The notes under the pieces were generated by a model, which ran no database searches, was not told the origin of the DNA, and saw only the letters and a program-made list of their open reading frames with translations. From NCBI GenBank assembly GCA_017617315.1, contig JAFZWM010000039.1, positions 1 through 56,936 of the forward strand: 56,936 bases of DNA, written 5' to 3'. The stretch is from Bacteroidaceae bacterium (lineage in GTDB: Bacteria > Bacteroidota > Bacteroidia > Bacteroidales > Bacteroidaceae). Within the stretch, counting starts at the first letter, position 1. Every line of letters begins with the position of its first letter. Made by a program: the position numbers and the translations under genes. Of the stretch, positions 34,199 to 48,674 are shown piece by piece.

Positions 34199-35494
34199 TT
34201 ATTTGTTTATCAGTTTATTTTCAAGTTCTTCCAGACTCTGGCCCTTTGTCTCGGGGCATCGCTTGAGAAGGAAGATGAAGGCACAGAGGCAGATGCCGCT
34301 GTAAATCCAGAATGTGCCGCTGCTGCCAAGTGCCGCGTTCATTGACGGGAACGAGAAGGTGAGCGTGCAGCAGCCCATCCATAGCGCGAAGGTGCATGTT
34401 GCCATTGCCACGCCGCGTATTCGGTTAGGGAATATCTCGGCCAGAAGCGTCCATGTAACAGGGCCGAGCGTCATGGCATAGACCGATATTGCCATCACCA
34501 CCAGAGCAACCATAAGGAAACCCTTCACCTCGAAGAAGTAGCATGTGCCGAGCGTAAGGTAGATGAGCCCCAGTCCGCTTGCGCCGATAAGGATGAGCGT
34601 GCGGCGTCCCCACTTCTCGATGGTGTAGAGAGCCACGACGGTAAACACCACGTTGGCAATTCCAGTTATGACGATGTTTATGAACATGCCGTCGACATCG
34701 AAGCCTGCCCCGGCAAAAATCTCCTGAGCGTAGTTGAAGATTACGTTCGTTCCGCACCATTGCTGGAACACGGCTATTACAAGTCCGAGCAGCAGAACCT
34801 TCCAGTATTTGCGCTGAAATATTTCGCGCAGTCCGGCCTCTTTCTCGTGCGTTTCCGACTTTTCGCTCTTCATCCTCAGAAACACCGGACTCTCGGTGAT
34901 GAACAGACTCATTGCGAGGAACAGAGCTGCCGGAAGCGTTTCTGCCCAGAACATCCATCGCCATCCCCATTCAATGTTCCATGCCTGATTTTCTGCTACC
35001 GATGTATCTTTTGCCAGAAGCATATTAACGACCTGTGCGCCAAGGATTCCGAGCACGATGGTCATCTGGTTTAGCGACACCATTCTGCCGCGAATAGGTG
35101 CCGGACTCACTTCGGCTATGTAGACAGGCGACAATGCCGATGCCACGCCGATGCCCACGCCGCCGATAAAGCGCGCGATGTTAAACAGCGCAAAATTGTT
35201 GAACAGTCCTGTTCCGATTGCCGACACGGTAAACAGCACCGCCGACGTAACGAGCAGAGGCTTTCTGCCATAGCGGTCGGCAAGAGCGCCTGCAACCATC
35301 GCTCCGGCAAGGCAGCCGATAAGTGCTGTGGTCATTGCAACGCCCTGCATCACAGGCGATTCGGCTATGCCGAAATACAACTCGTAGAAAGGCTTTGCGC
35401 CACCAATCACCACCCAGTCGTAGCCAAAGAGCAGTCCGCCCATTGCCGACACCATACAGACGAAATACAAAAAAGTATTACTCTCTTTATTCAT
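34199..35494 (-). CDS. Sugar porter family MFS transporter
   Basis: A 431-residue protein with 12 membrane helices. Sugar-porter signatures are ALADRYGRKPLL after helix 2, a long GGVGIGVASALSPVYIAEVS segment, ESPVF at the end of helix 6, EKWGRRTL after helix 8, and CPETKGQSLEELE at the C-terminus. These match XylE-like sugar:H+ symporters of the inner membrane. It heads an operon with the DUF5107 gene; an AraC regulator gene lies just upstream on the same strand. The sugar is not known; a pentose or hexose is likely. Confidence 0.9.
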   Translation of the reverse strand: MNKESNTFLYFVCMVSAMGGLLFGYDWVVIGGAKPFYELYFGIAESPVMQGVAMTTALIGCLAGAMVAGALADRYGRKPLLVTSAVLFTVSAIGTGLFNNFALFNIARFIGGVGIGVASALSPVYIAEVSPAPIRGRMVSLNQMTIVLGILGAQVVNMLLAKDTSVAENQAWNIEWGWRWMFWAETLPAALFLAMSLFITESPVFLRMKSEKSETHEKEAGLREIFQRKYWKVLLLGLVIAVFQQWCGTNVIFNYAQEIFAGAGFDVDGMFINIVITGIANVVFTVVALYTIEKWGRRTLILIGASGLGLIYLTLGTCYFFEVKGFLMVALVVMAISVYAMTLGPVTWTLLAEIFPNRIRGVAMATCTFALWMGCCTLTFSFPSMNAALGSSGTFWIYSGICLCAFIFLLKRCPETKGQSLEELENKLINK

Positions 35495-35523
35495 GCAAAC
35501 ACAGTTTTTTAAGGTTTATAGCG

Positions 35524-35531
35524 CAAATATA
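35524..35531 (-). promoter_or_regulatory. -7 box of the sugar porter operon
   Basis: The minus strand reads TATATTTG here, 30 bases before the ATG at 35494. The -33 TTTG is weak. Confidence 0.45.
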
Positions 35532-35623
35532 AGGCATCTGCATAAATAAAAACATGTACTTTCCTGCCGAAAAGTATGGACTATTATGCTATTGTGCGTT
35601 TTAGGCAGAATTTCGTAAAAGTG

Positions 35624-36532
35624 TTATTTCCTGATGCTGTTCTTCTTTCTGTATTCAAGCGGCGACATGCCCACGGCTTTCGAGAACATTCGCGAGAAAT
35701 AGAGCGGGTCGTCAATGCCCACTTTGTAGCATATCATGTTGATTTTCATAGTGGTAGAACTAAGCAGAGCACATGCCCGCTCAACCTTCATGCGGTTTAT
35801 GTAGGCCAGCGGACTCTGCCCGGTCTTCTTCTTGAATTCTCTTGAAAAATGACTCTGCGAATAGCCCACATAGCGCAGCACATCGTCTATGCTGATGCGA
35901 TTCTCGATATTCTCGCTCATAAAGTGAATGGCAAGCTCAACGATGTCGAAGCCCTCTTTTGAGCCGATGGCAGGGACTGATTTCCGTCGGAACTGCGACA
36001 GATACCGCATCGAAGCCAGAAAGTAGTGGAGCAGACTGCTGGCATAGCGGAGGTCGTCGATTCCGTTGGCAAGGTGCAGGGTAGACATAATCTCCTCGAA
36101 GATGTTTATGCGGTCGCCGATGCGCGAGTTCATCGTAACGTTTACGCTCTGTGGCGTGGCTGCACCTTCGGCAAAGATGTGGGCGCACGTTCCGCGAAAG
36201 TGCAGCCAGTAGATGGTCCAGAAACCGTCGGCCTTCTCGGTTGCTCCGTACTCGTGCGGCTTGCCGATGGGCAGGACGAAGAACTGGTTCTTCTCCACCT
36301 CGTGCCGCTTGCCGTCGACCACAAAAAAGCCGCTGCCGTCCACGCAATAGATAAGCACGTATTGGTCGGCTCCCTGTTGCCTCATGCGGTGGTGATGCTC
36401 CGCGCGAGGGTAGTAGCCTATGTCGGTGATGAACAGGCTCTGGCACAGTTCGTCATCTTCTTCCATTCTGACGAGTGCCGGCGGCAGAATAACGCTTCGC
36501 TCGCCCTGAAATCCGTCTTTCTTCCAAATCAT
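35624..36532 (-). CDS. AraC family transcriptional regulator
   Basis: A 302-residue protein. The N-terminal AraC-type cupin domain (YVLIYCVDGSGFFVVDGKRH, NQFFVLPIGKPHEYG) would bind a sugar. The C-terminal double helix-turn-helix (RISIDDVLRYVGYSQSHFSR, INMICYKVGIDDPLYFSRMF) binds DNA. It lies 129 bases upstream of the sugar porter gene on the same strand, so it probably controls that operon. It is 21 bases downstream of greA and may be partly co-transcribed with it. Confidence 0.9.
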   Translation of the reverse strand: MIWKKDGFQGERSVILPPALVRMEEDDELCQSLFITDIGYYPRAEHHHRMRQQGADQYVLIYCVDGSGFFVVDGKRHEVEKNQFFVLPIGKPHEYGATEKADGFWTIYWLHFRGTCAHIFAEGAATPQSVNVTMNSRIGDRINIFEEIMSTLHLANGIDDLRYASSLLHYFLASMRYLSQFRRKSVPAIGSKEGFDIVELAIHFMSENIENRISIDDVLRYVGYSQSHFSREFKKKTGQSPLAYINRMKVERACALLSSTTMKINMICYKVGIDDPLYFSRMFSKAVGMSPLEYRKKNSIRK

Positions 36533-36553
36533 AGTGCTACGTTCTTTATGTTG

Positions 36554-37018
36554 TTACAGCCGGATGCTGTCTATTCGCAGCTGCATTGTTCCGGCAGGTA
36601 CTTTAACGTCTACCACGTCGCCCACTTTCTTTCCTAAGAGAGCCTGGGCGATAGGCGATTTTATAGATATCTTCTTCTCCTGAATGTTCGCTTCGTGAGG
36701 GCTGACGATGGTGTAGCTAATCTTGCCGTTGTTTCCGAGATTGGTTATCTCTACGGTGTTAAGCAGTCCCACGGTGTCGGAATTCAGTTTCTGGGAGTCA
36801 ATCACTCTTGCAAATTCCAGCACTCTCTGCTTAAAGCGTATTCGGCTTATCAGTTTGGCCTGTTCTCGCTTTGCGGCATGATATTCGAAGTTCTCGCTAA
36901 GGTCTCCCTTCTCGCGAGCCTCGACGAGTGCTTCCTTTACCTTTGGATATTCAACGTGTTCTAATTGGTATAGTTCGGCTACAAGTTTGTCGTAGCCTTC
37001 TTGTGACATATATTCCAT
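36554..37018 (-). CDS. greA: Transcription elongation factor GreA
   Basis: A 154-residue protein of usual GreA length. The N-terminal coiled coil carries the conserved AREKGDLSENFEYHAAK tip, with acidic residues that trigger RNA cleavage by stalled RNA polymerase. The C-terminal FKBP-like part has the family ending (PIAQALLGKKVGDVVDVKVP). It starts MEYMSQEGYDKL. A TAAATTTG box is at 37039-37046. Confidence 0.95.
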   Translation of the reverse strand: MEYMSQEGYDKLVAELYQLEHVEYPKVKEALVEAREKGDLSENFEYHAAKREQAKLISRIRFKQRVLEFARVIDSQKLNSDTVGLLNTVEITNLGNNGKISYTIVSPHEANIQEKKISIKSPIAQALLGKKVGDVVDVKVPAGTMQLRIDSIRL

Positions 37019-37038
37019 TACTGATGATTTTTTGTCTG

Positions 37039-37046
37039 CAAATTTA
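37039..37046 (-). promoter_or_regulatory. -7 box of greA
   Basis: The minus strand reads TAAATTTG here, 21 bases before the greA ATG. No clear TTTG is spaced upstream. Confidence 0.4.
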
Positions 37047-37149
37047 AGGATAAAATTTTTAAGAATCCATTCCCGGCATGGATAAAACGACTTTTGGGAA
37101 GTTTTTAATGTTTTAGGCAGATTATTTTTTCCTGAATATTTTCTGCAAA

Positions 37150-37182
37150 TTTGATGTTATCACGATAAAAAGTATATATTTG
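37150..37182 (+). promoter_or_regulatory. Promoter of the FMN reductase / GH5 pair
   Basis: TTTG (37150-37153), 21 bases and TATATTTG (37175-37182) form a full Bacteroidetes promoter, 46 bases before the ATG at 37229. Confidence 0.7.
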
Positions 37183-37228
37183 CAGTTGAATGAATTACTT
37201 AGTTTAAACAATTAAAAGTCTGTTTATT

Positions 37229-37774
37229 ATGAAAAAAGTGTTATTTGTTGTCGGCTCGTTGCGAAAGCAGAGTTTCAACCGTCAGGTTAGCGATTATGTA
37301 AAGAGTTTGCTCGACGGAAAAGTGCAGGTTTCAGAACTCGACTACGCCGATATGCCTTTTGTAAATCAGGATATTGAGTTCCCGACTCCGGCTTCTGTTG
37401 CCCGTGTGCGCAAGCAGGTTCTGGAGGCCGATGCCATCTGGGTTTTCACTCCCGAGTACAACTACAGCTATCCTCCGGTTGTAAAGAATCTCTTCGACTG
37501 GCTTTCTCGTCCTATGACTCAGGAGCGCGACAGTGCCACGGCCATCCGCGGACGCAAGGTTGCCGTAACCGGAATTGGCGGAAAGAACAAGACTAAGGAT
37601 TGCCGCGAGAAACTTACTTCGCTCCTGCAGTTTATCGGGGCAGAGGTGATGGAGAATCAGGTTGGACTGGCAGTCAATGTCGAGGCATGGACTTCGGACA
37701 AGGTTGTTCTCGACGATTCGCAGAAAGCTGAATTGCAGCAGCAAGTGGCTGATTTCTTGAATTTTGTAGACTGA
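37229..37774 (+). CDS. NAD(P)H-dependent FMN reductase (flavodoxin-like)
   Basis: A 181-residue flavodoxin-fold protein. VVGSLRKQSFNRQV is the phosphate-binding loop and ADAIWVFTPEYNYSYPPVVK carries the conserved PEYN motif of the FMN-reductase/chromate-reductase family; LFDWLSRP follows. It reduces FMN or quinones with NAD(P)H in the cytoplasm. It is 13 bases upstream of the GH5 gene and shares its promoter; no functional link to the GH5 enzyme is evident. Confidence 0.92.
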   Translation: MKKVLFVVGSLRKQSFNRQVSDYVKSLLDGKVQVSELDYADMPFVNQDIEFPTPASVARVRKQVLEADAIWVFTPEYNYSYPPVVKNLFDWLSRPMTQERDSATAIRGRKVAVTGIGGKNKTKDCREKLTSLLQFIGAEVMENQVGLAVNVEAWTSDKVVLDDSQKAELQQQVADFLNFVD

Positions 37775-37787
37775 CATTCTGACTGAA

Positions 37788-39134
37788 ATGAAGAAGACAA
37801 TCATGATATTAGGCTTGTTGCTGATGATGACATCGGCAAAGGCTCAAGACGGACTCGACAAGACTGCTACCGAAATAGCCTCGGAGATGATGCCGGGCTG
37901 GAATCTCGGCAACACAATGGAGGCAGCCGTTACTTGGGAAAGCAATCCGGTAACGACATTCAGCAACGCCGGCGGTCTGGCTTCAGAAACGGCATGGCAG
38001 GGAACAGCAACTACGCGCGAGATAATAGACTATGTGAAGTCGTGCGGCTTTCGCTCTGTCAGAATTCCGTGCGCATGGGTGTTCGGACATATCAGCGACG
38101 CCTCAACCTACGCTATCGATCCGCAATGGATGGCAAGGGTGAAGGAGGTGGTTGACTACTGCATAGACGATGGACTCTACGTCGTTCTGAACGACCATTG
38201 GGATGGAGGATGGCTCGACGATAACATTACGGCTACCGGCGCTGCCAAGGAGAAGAACAAGGCTGTGCTCGAAGCCATCTGGACGCAGATTGCCAATGCG
38301 TTCAAGGATTATGACGAGCATCTGGTTTTCGCCGGACTGAACGAGCCGCCGGTAGAACAGTCGTCGCAGATGGCTAATCTTATTGAGTATGAACAGCTTT
38401 TTGTCGATGTGGTGCGCGCAACTGGCGGAAACAACGCTCGCCGACTGTTGGTGGTGCAAGGCCCTTCGACCGATGCCGAGAAGACTTGCAACTGGATGGC
38501 AGACAATATGCCGTCGGATCCCGTTGGCAACAAGCTTGCCGTAGAGATTCACTTCTACTATCCCTGGAATTTCTGGGGAATGACCGAGGATGCCAGCTGG
38601 GGCAATATGTTCTATTATTGGGGCAGCGCAAACCACGTTAGCGGTTCGAAGCATAACGCTACTTGGGGCGAGGAGGTTGACATGACCAAAATAGCCGACA
38701 AACTAAAACTGTTGTTCGTAGACAAGGGTATTCCGGTAATTAATGGAGAGTACGGTGTTATTTGGCGAAAAATCACGGGCAGCGGAGAAAGTCAGGACAA
38801 GCACAACGCCTCAATCCGCTACTACTACAAGTTTATGAACAAACTCTGCATGGAACGCGGAATCGTGCCTTTTGCATGGGACACCAACAGTCTTGCCGAC
38901 AATTCCATGACAATCATAAACCGTGCAAACCTGTCCATCTACAACTCGTACATGATGGATGGAATACACGATGCCATAAGCGAATTGCAGGCAACCTCAG
39001 TAGAAAAGACTAAAATGTCGGGCGATGCCATCGCTCCAGCCGTATATCGTATTGACGGTAGGAAGGTTGATGGCAGAAATCTTCAGCCCGGAATTTACAT
39101 AAGCAACGGCAGGAAGTTTGTCGTAGATAAATGA
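37788..39134 (+). CDS. GH5 family glycoside hydrolase (endoglucanase-like)
   Basis: A 448-residue secreted protein with signal peptide MKKTIMILGLLLMMTSAKAQ. The GH5 barrel shows GWNLGNTMEA, RSVRIPCAW, VVLNDHWDGG, the acid/base Glu186 in FAGLNEPP, IHFYYPWNF and the nucleophile Glu321 in VINGEYG. It likely cuts beta-1,4-glucan, xyloglucan or mannan. The end (YRIDGRKVDGRNLQPGIYI) is a Prevotella-type C-terminal tail. It follows the FMN reductase gene by 13 bases and ends before a strong terminator. Confidence 0.92.
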   Translation: MKKTIMILGLLLMMTSAKAQDGLDKTATEIASEMMPGWNLGNTMEAAVTWESNPVTTFSNAGGLASETAWQGTATTREIIDYVKSCGFRSVRIPCAWVFGHISDASTYAIDPQWMARVKEVVDYCIDDGLYVVLNDHWDGGWLDDNITATGAAKEKNKAVLEAIWTQIANAFKDYDEHLVFAGLNEPPVEQSSQMANLIEYEQLFVDVVRATGGNNARRLLVVQGPSTDAEKTCNWMADNMPSDPVGNKLAVEIHFYYPWNFWGMTEDASWGNMFYYWGSANHVSGSKHNATWGEEVDMTKIADKLKLLFVDKGIPVINGEYGVIWRKITGSGESQDKHNASIRYYYKFMNKLCMERGIVPFAWDTNSLADNSMTIINRANLSIYNSYMMDGIHDAISELQATSVEKTKMSGDAIAPAVYRIDGRKVDGRNLQPGIYISNGRKFVVDK

Positions 39135-39159
39135 TTGTAGAAAACGGCAGTTTTATAGC

Positions 39160-39201
39160 AATGGTGCATCTTTAAGCCACAAAAACTAAAGATGCACCAT
39201 T
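39160..39201. terminator. Bidirectional terminator between GH5 and the Ca2+ ATPase gene
   Basis: A 15-bp perfect stem AATGGTGCATCTTTA / TAAAGATGCACCATT with a 12-base loop is followed by TGTTTATTCTTTTTT on the plus strand. It lies between two converging genes. Confidence 0.8.
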
Positions 39202-39221
39202 TGTTTATTCTTTTTTGTGTG

Positions 39222-42200
39222 TTATTTCTTGAATAGTCGGATAATCTCGCCAAACCACAAAACCAGGGAAGTGGCTGCGACGATTATAAGCCAGTCGGCA
39301 ACCTTGATTCCGCCCTTGGCAACATTGAACATCTCTTGCAGACCCGGAATTTCGGTTATCAGAACCTGACCGGCAAAGATGACGATGGCAATGATGATGA
39401 ACCATTTCGTTTCGCTCCATGATATGCCCTTGAAAGCCGAGTTGTTTGTCATGAATGCCTTGGCATTGAAGAGATTCCAGAACTGGAGCATTACGAAAAT
39501 CGTAAAGAATAATCCAAGTTCGTATGACGACAGACCATTGTTCTCGCCCCATGCGGCATTACCGTTGAATATGTCGGTAAGGCAGACAATATCCGTGTGC
39601 TGGAAGTAAATGCAGATGCCGAGCAATACGGCAGTAAACAGGCCGCCAACACCGAGGATTCCTGTTCCCATGCCGTTAAGAATATGCTCATAAACAGAGC
39701 GAGGCTTGTCTTCCATCACCTTCTTTGTCGGAGGCAGAGATGCCAGGGCCAATGCGGCAAACGTATCCATGATTAGGTTTACCCAAAGCATCTGGGTAAC
39801 GGTAAGAGGCGACTCTTCTCCGATGAATGCTCCGATGGCAACGATGAGACATGCGGCAACGTTTACGGTCATCTGGAACAAGATGAAGCGCTTGATGTTC
39901 TTGTAGAGCGAGCGTCCCCACATAACGGCGTTGGCTATTGTGCTGAACGAGTTGTCGATGATAGTCATGTCGCTGGCTTCCTTGGCTACGGCTGTACCGT
40001 CGCCCATAGACAGACCAACGTTGGCAGCGTTAAGCGCAGGAGCATCGTTTGTTCCGTCTCCAGTAACGGCTACGATGTAGTTCAGCTCTTTCAGAATGCG
40101 TACGGCGCGCTCTTTGTCGTTTGGTCGTGCGCGTGAAATAATCTTGACCTTAGGAAGGCGGTTTTTCAGTTCCTCGTCAGACATAGATGCGAGGTCTGTA
40201 CCGATAAGAATGTTCTCGTCGGTATCTTCAGGCTTCCACAACTCGAGCTGACGGCCAATCTCCTTGGCTGTTCCTGGAGCATCGCCGGTAACAATCTTTA
40301 CTTGTATTCCGGCGTTCAGACAGTCGGCGATGGCTGCTGGCACATCGGTGCGGACAGGGTCTTCGATACCAACAATGCCCATCATGTTAAGGTCGTTGAT
40401 ATTCAGTCTGCCGTTTGTAAAGATGTCGTCAGTGTCGTTCAGCTCCTTGTATGCAAACGCAAGAGTTCGGTTTGCATGACTCTGATATTCAATCAACTTC
40501 TCGTTGTAGCCTTTTATCTCATCGTCTGTTATGTTGCAGAGGCTCATAAGGATATCCGGAGCTCCCTTGACGTAAACAACGCGCTTTCCAGTAACTTCAG
40601 AATTAACGATTGTTGCCATGTATTTCAGCTCGGTGGTGAACTGCAAACGGTCTATTACAGAAAGAGATTCGCGAATGTTGAGATAGTTCACTCCGTGGTT
40701 GTTAAGCCACAAGAGAAGCGCGCCTTCGGTCGGATTTCCGATAGCCTTGATTTTGTTGGCATCGGCAAAGTCGAGGTTGGCGGTTGTGTTTATTGCGATA
40801 CATTCTTTCAGAAGCGAAGAAAACTTGTCGTCTGTCAGCTCCTGATTCTTCAATTCAGGGAATGCCGTGCCAACAACCTTCATCTGGTTTTGTGTAAGCG
40901 TTCCTGTCTTATCAGAGCAGATTACTGAAACGGCGCCCATTGTTTCGCAGGCATGCATGGTTCGAGGCAGAGTGTTCTGCTTCATCAGTCTCTTCATGCT
41001 GAAAGCCAAGCTTAGAGTTACCGCCATTGGCAGTCCTTCAGGAACGGCAACAACGATAAGGGTTACGGCAATCATTACAGAGTCTAAGGCATATTGAATG
41101 AATACAGGCCAGTTCATGTCGCCAGATGCCTCGGATGCAAAGTAGACGAAGATTCCGATTATTGGAATAATCATGAATGCAAGAACCTGCCACAATTCAA
41201 CCTTCTCCTCATTGTCCTCGTTCTTCTTTTTGTTAAGGCCGAAGTAGACAGCGGCGGCAATAGCCAGCGAGCCTACAAGATATCCGGCTAATGTAAGGAA
41301 GTTTGTGCCTGGAAGCATGATGGCATGGCGCACCAGTCGGCCAAGCACGATGAGGATAGCCAATCCGTAGCTCGTTTTGGTGATGAGGCCGGCAAGTTCG
41401 TCGAGCTTTTCGCTAAGAGGAGTAGCCTCTCCGTCCTTTACCTGAGCAGCCTCGAATACCTTACCGCAGGCTGTTGCGTCGCCAACGGCAAAGACCTTGG
41501 CTACACAGTCGCCTTCCATAACGGTGCAGCCTTTCATTATGTGGTTTGAAGGGTAGGTGGCATCCTTGTCAAAATCCTCAGGATTTGTGGTCTTGGCACA
41601 AAGCAACTCACCTGTCAGCGACGATTCGTTTACGGTTAGGTTCATACATTCAAGAAGTTCGGCATCTGCCGGAATCTCTGCGCCGGTCTCAAGCAAAACT
41701 ATATCGCCAACTACAATGTCTTTTCTTGGCACATCGCATACGTTATTGTTACGGATTACGTGTACGAGCGTATTGTCGTTGTCTTTGTTCAGACTCTTGA
41801 ATGTCTTTTCGTTTTGCGATTCGAGGATGTGGGCTACCGTTGTTGCCAGAAGTACGGCAGCGGCAATGCCTACCAACTCAAGATAAGGTTCCCAGCCTTC
41901 AACACCTCCGTAAACTCCGTTGTAGAAGGCGATAGAACCTGAAAGCAGGAGTGCAAAGAGCAGAATGGTATATAGTGAGTCAATTTCGAATTCCTCTTTC
42001 TCTTCGTTCCATTTTCCACCAAGGTAAGTTACGAGATATGTAAGGATTAAGAGAATAAATGACAGGACTGGTGCAATCCATAGTCCCTCGTGGCTGTAGA
42101 TGCCTGCGAGAGGCAATACGGTTGCTGCAAGTGCTGTAAGTATAAAAATTACGAGATACACTTTCAGCAGCCAGAAATGCATACAGTCCTTAATTTGTTG

Positions 42201-42308
42201 CCAGAGTGATGTCTCCTCTGGCGGAGTAAGTACGTTTGTTCCATACTTAGCGCGGCTTTCGAGCACTTGAGCATCGGTTAAGCCCGTGTAATGATGATTT
42301 GTTGCCAT
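39222..42308 (-). CDS. Calcium-translocating P-type ATPase (PMCA/P2B-like)
   Basis: A 1028-residue protein. It has the N-terminal cation-ATPase domain, TVNESSLTGE (actuator), PEGLPMAVTLSLAFSMKRLM (helix 4), the phosphorylated Asp in SDKTGTLTQN, YVKGAPD (nucleotide), VTGDGTNDAPAL (hinge) and a C-terminal helix bundle. It uses ATP to export Ca2+ or a similar cation at the inner membrane. It is monocistronic. Confidence 0.93.
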   Translation of the reverse strand: MATNHHYTGLTDAQVLESRAKYGTNVLTPPEETSLWQQIKDCMHFWLLKVYLVIFILTALAATVLPLAGIYSHEGLWIAPVLSFILLILTYLVTYLGGKWNEEKEEFEIDSLYTILLFALLLSGSIAFYNGVYGGVEGWEPYLELVGIAAAVLLATTVAHILESQNEKTFKSLNKDNDNTLVHVIRNNNVCDVPRKDIVVGDIVLLETGAEIPADAELLECMNLTVNESSLTGELLCAKTTNPEDFDKDATYPSNHIMKGCTVMEGDCVAKVFAVGDATACGKVFEAAQVKDGEATPLSEKLDELAGLITKTSYGLAILIVLGRLVRHAIMLPGTNFLTLAGYLVGSLAIAAAVYFGLNKKKNEDNEEKVELWQVLAFMIIPIIGIFVYFASEASGDMNWPVFIQYALDSVMIAVTLIVVAVPEGLPMAVTLSLAFSMKRLMKQNTLPRTMHACETMGAVSVICSDKTGTLTQNQMKVVGTAFPELKNQELTDDKFSSLLKECIAINTTANLDFADANKIKAIGNPTEGALLLWLNNHGVNYLNIRESLSVIDRLQFTTELKYMATIVNSEVTGKRVVYVKGAPDILMSLCNITDDEIKGYNEKLIEYQSHANRTLAFAYKELNDTDDIFTNGRLNINDLNMMGIVGIEDPVRTDVPAAIADCLNAGIQVKIVTGDAPGTAKEIGRQLELWKPEDTDENILIGTDLASMSDEELKNRLPKVKIISRARPNDKERAVRILKELNYIVAVTGDGTNDAPALNAANVGLSMGDGTAVAKEASDMTIIDNSFSTIANAVMWGRSLYKNIKRFILFQMTVNVAACLIVAIGAFIGEESPLTVTQMLWVNLIMDTFAALALASLPPTKKVMEDKPRSVYEHILNGMGTGILGVGGLFTAVLLGICIYFQHTDIVCLTDIFNGNAAWGENNGLSSYELGLFFTIFVMLQFWNLFNAKAFMTNNSAFKGISWSETKWFIIIAIVIFAGQVLITEIPGLQEMFNVAKGGIKVADWLIIVAATSLVLWFGEIIRLFKK

Positions 42309-44050
<1,742 letters not shown>

Positions 44051-44056
44051 AAGCTT

Positions 44057-47663
<3,607 letters not shown>

Positions 47664-47666
47664 TGC

Positions 47667-47704
47667 AATAATCCGCAGGCTCTTCAATGAGTTTGCGGAT
47701 TATT
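47667..47704 (+). terminator. Terminator of the CE1-GH3-CE1 operon
   Basis: An 11-bp perfect stem AATAATCCGCA / TGCGGATTATT is followed by TTTT. Its 3' arm contains the stop codon (47700-47702) of the converging HNH gene. Confidence 0.8.
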
Positions 47705-48674
47705 TTTTATTTCCCGATGCTTGTTTCCATAGGTCTTGTATGTATTTTGTCATTGGTCTCTTTTCAATCTCTGATTTTTCTGTGTATGTGCCCATCCATA
47801 ATCGTTGTAGATATTCGGACGATTTTCCTTGTAGAAAATTAAAGTTACAAGGATTGAGATAATATGGTTCCTCATATGCCTTGTCAAACACCTCTTGTGC
47901 AATGTCTCCATGACGACTATAAAGAGTTTTTATGTTGAATGTATTGTCAAAAACGTCTAATTCCTGTTGAGTACAAGTGTCTTTTATGAGTTTAATGTCT
48001 ATTTGGTCTTTACCTAATTTGGCTCCAGAGAATAATGATTGAGGATTTTTTACCTCAAAATGAAATTGGTCACAAATGGCAGAGTCGTAAGGATGGAATT
48101 TTAAAGACACCTTACCTGTTGATTTTCCTTGATTGCAAACCGCACAAGATGGAATAAGGTTATAAAGAGACATGCTAAGAAATGGATAGTCTGATTTGTC
48201 AAAGAAATGGTCAAACTGGAACTTGGCAAGTCTTTTCTTATTGTTTCCTTCAGCAAAAAGCGTATAATGCATATTACAGTATGGACAAGTCTTGACGTTA
48301 AGTTTCTTTGCCAATTTTTTTAGTATGGTTTTACGATAATTGTCATAGTTGAATGCATCCAAAATATTATTGCCGAAATCTGTCATTTCCCATCGGTTAT
48401 TAACATTTCTTATTCGGTATAATCCATTTGGAGATAAGTCGCTATTTCGAGTATATTTTTCAAGTTCAGAGGGAGAAGCATTAAGTATATCTTCTATATT
48501 TTTTATCATGAAATCCAATGCACTTCTCTCGTTGCCGTTGGGAAAGCAGTTTTTTTTATTATTTAGTTTATTTTTTATTGTATCTTTGACCTCGTTTAAA
48601 TACCAATCTTCGAGATCTTTTTTCGTTAGGGAAGTACCATCATAAGAGGTCCTGGGGAATTCAATCTTATTCAT
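47700..48674 (-). CDS. HNH endonuclease, PtuB-like partner of the adjacent ATPase
   Basis: A 324-residue protein. The C-terminal half has a zinc-type HNH core: TCPYCNMHYTLF, then FQFDHFFDKSDYPFLSMSLY with the catalytic His, then NLIPSCAVCNQGKSTG with the second Cys pair and the Asn/Lys. The N-terminal 130 residues are charged and helical. Its start overlaps the ATPase stop by 8 bases, so the two are coupled. Such an ATPase-HNH pair is the architecture of the Septu antiphage system (PtuA-PtuB); the effector would cut nucleic acid. A/T-rich codons point to horizontal transfer. Confidence 0.72.
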   Translation of the reverse strand: MNKIEFPRTSYDGTSLTKKDLEDWYLNEVKDTIKNKLNNKKNCFPNGNERSALDFMIKNIEDILNASPSELEKYTRNSDLSPNGLYRIRNVNNRWEMTDFGNNILDAFNYDNYRKTILKKLAKKLNVKTCPYCNMHYTLFAEGNNKKRLAKFQFDHFFDKSDYPFLSMSLYNLIPSCAVCNQGKSTGKVSLKFHPYDSAICDQFHFEVKNPQSLFSGAKLGKDQIDIKLIKDTCTQQELDVFDNTFNIKTLYSRHGDIAQEVFDKAYEEPYYLNPCNFNFLQGKSSEYLQRLWMGTYTEKSEIEKRPMTKYIQDLWKQASGNKK

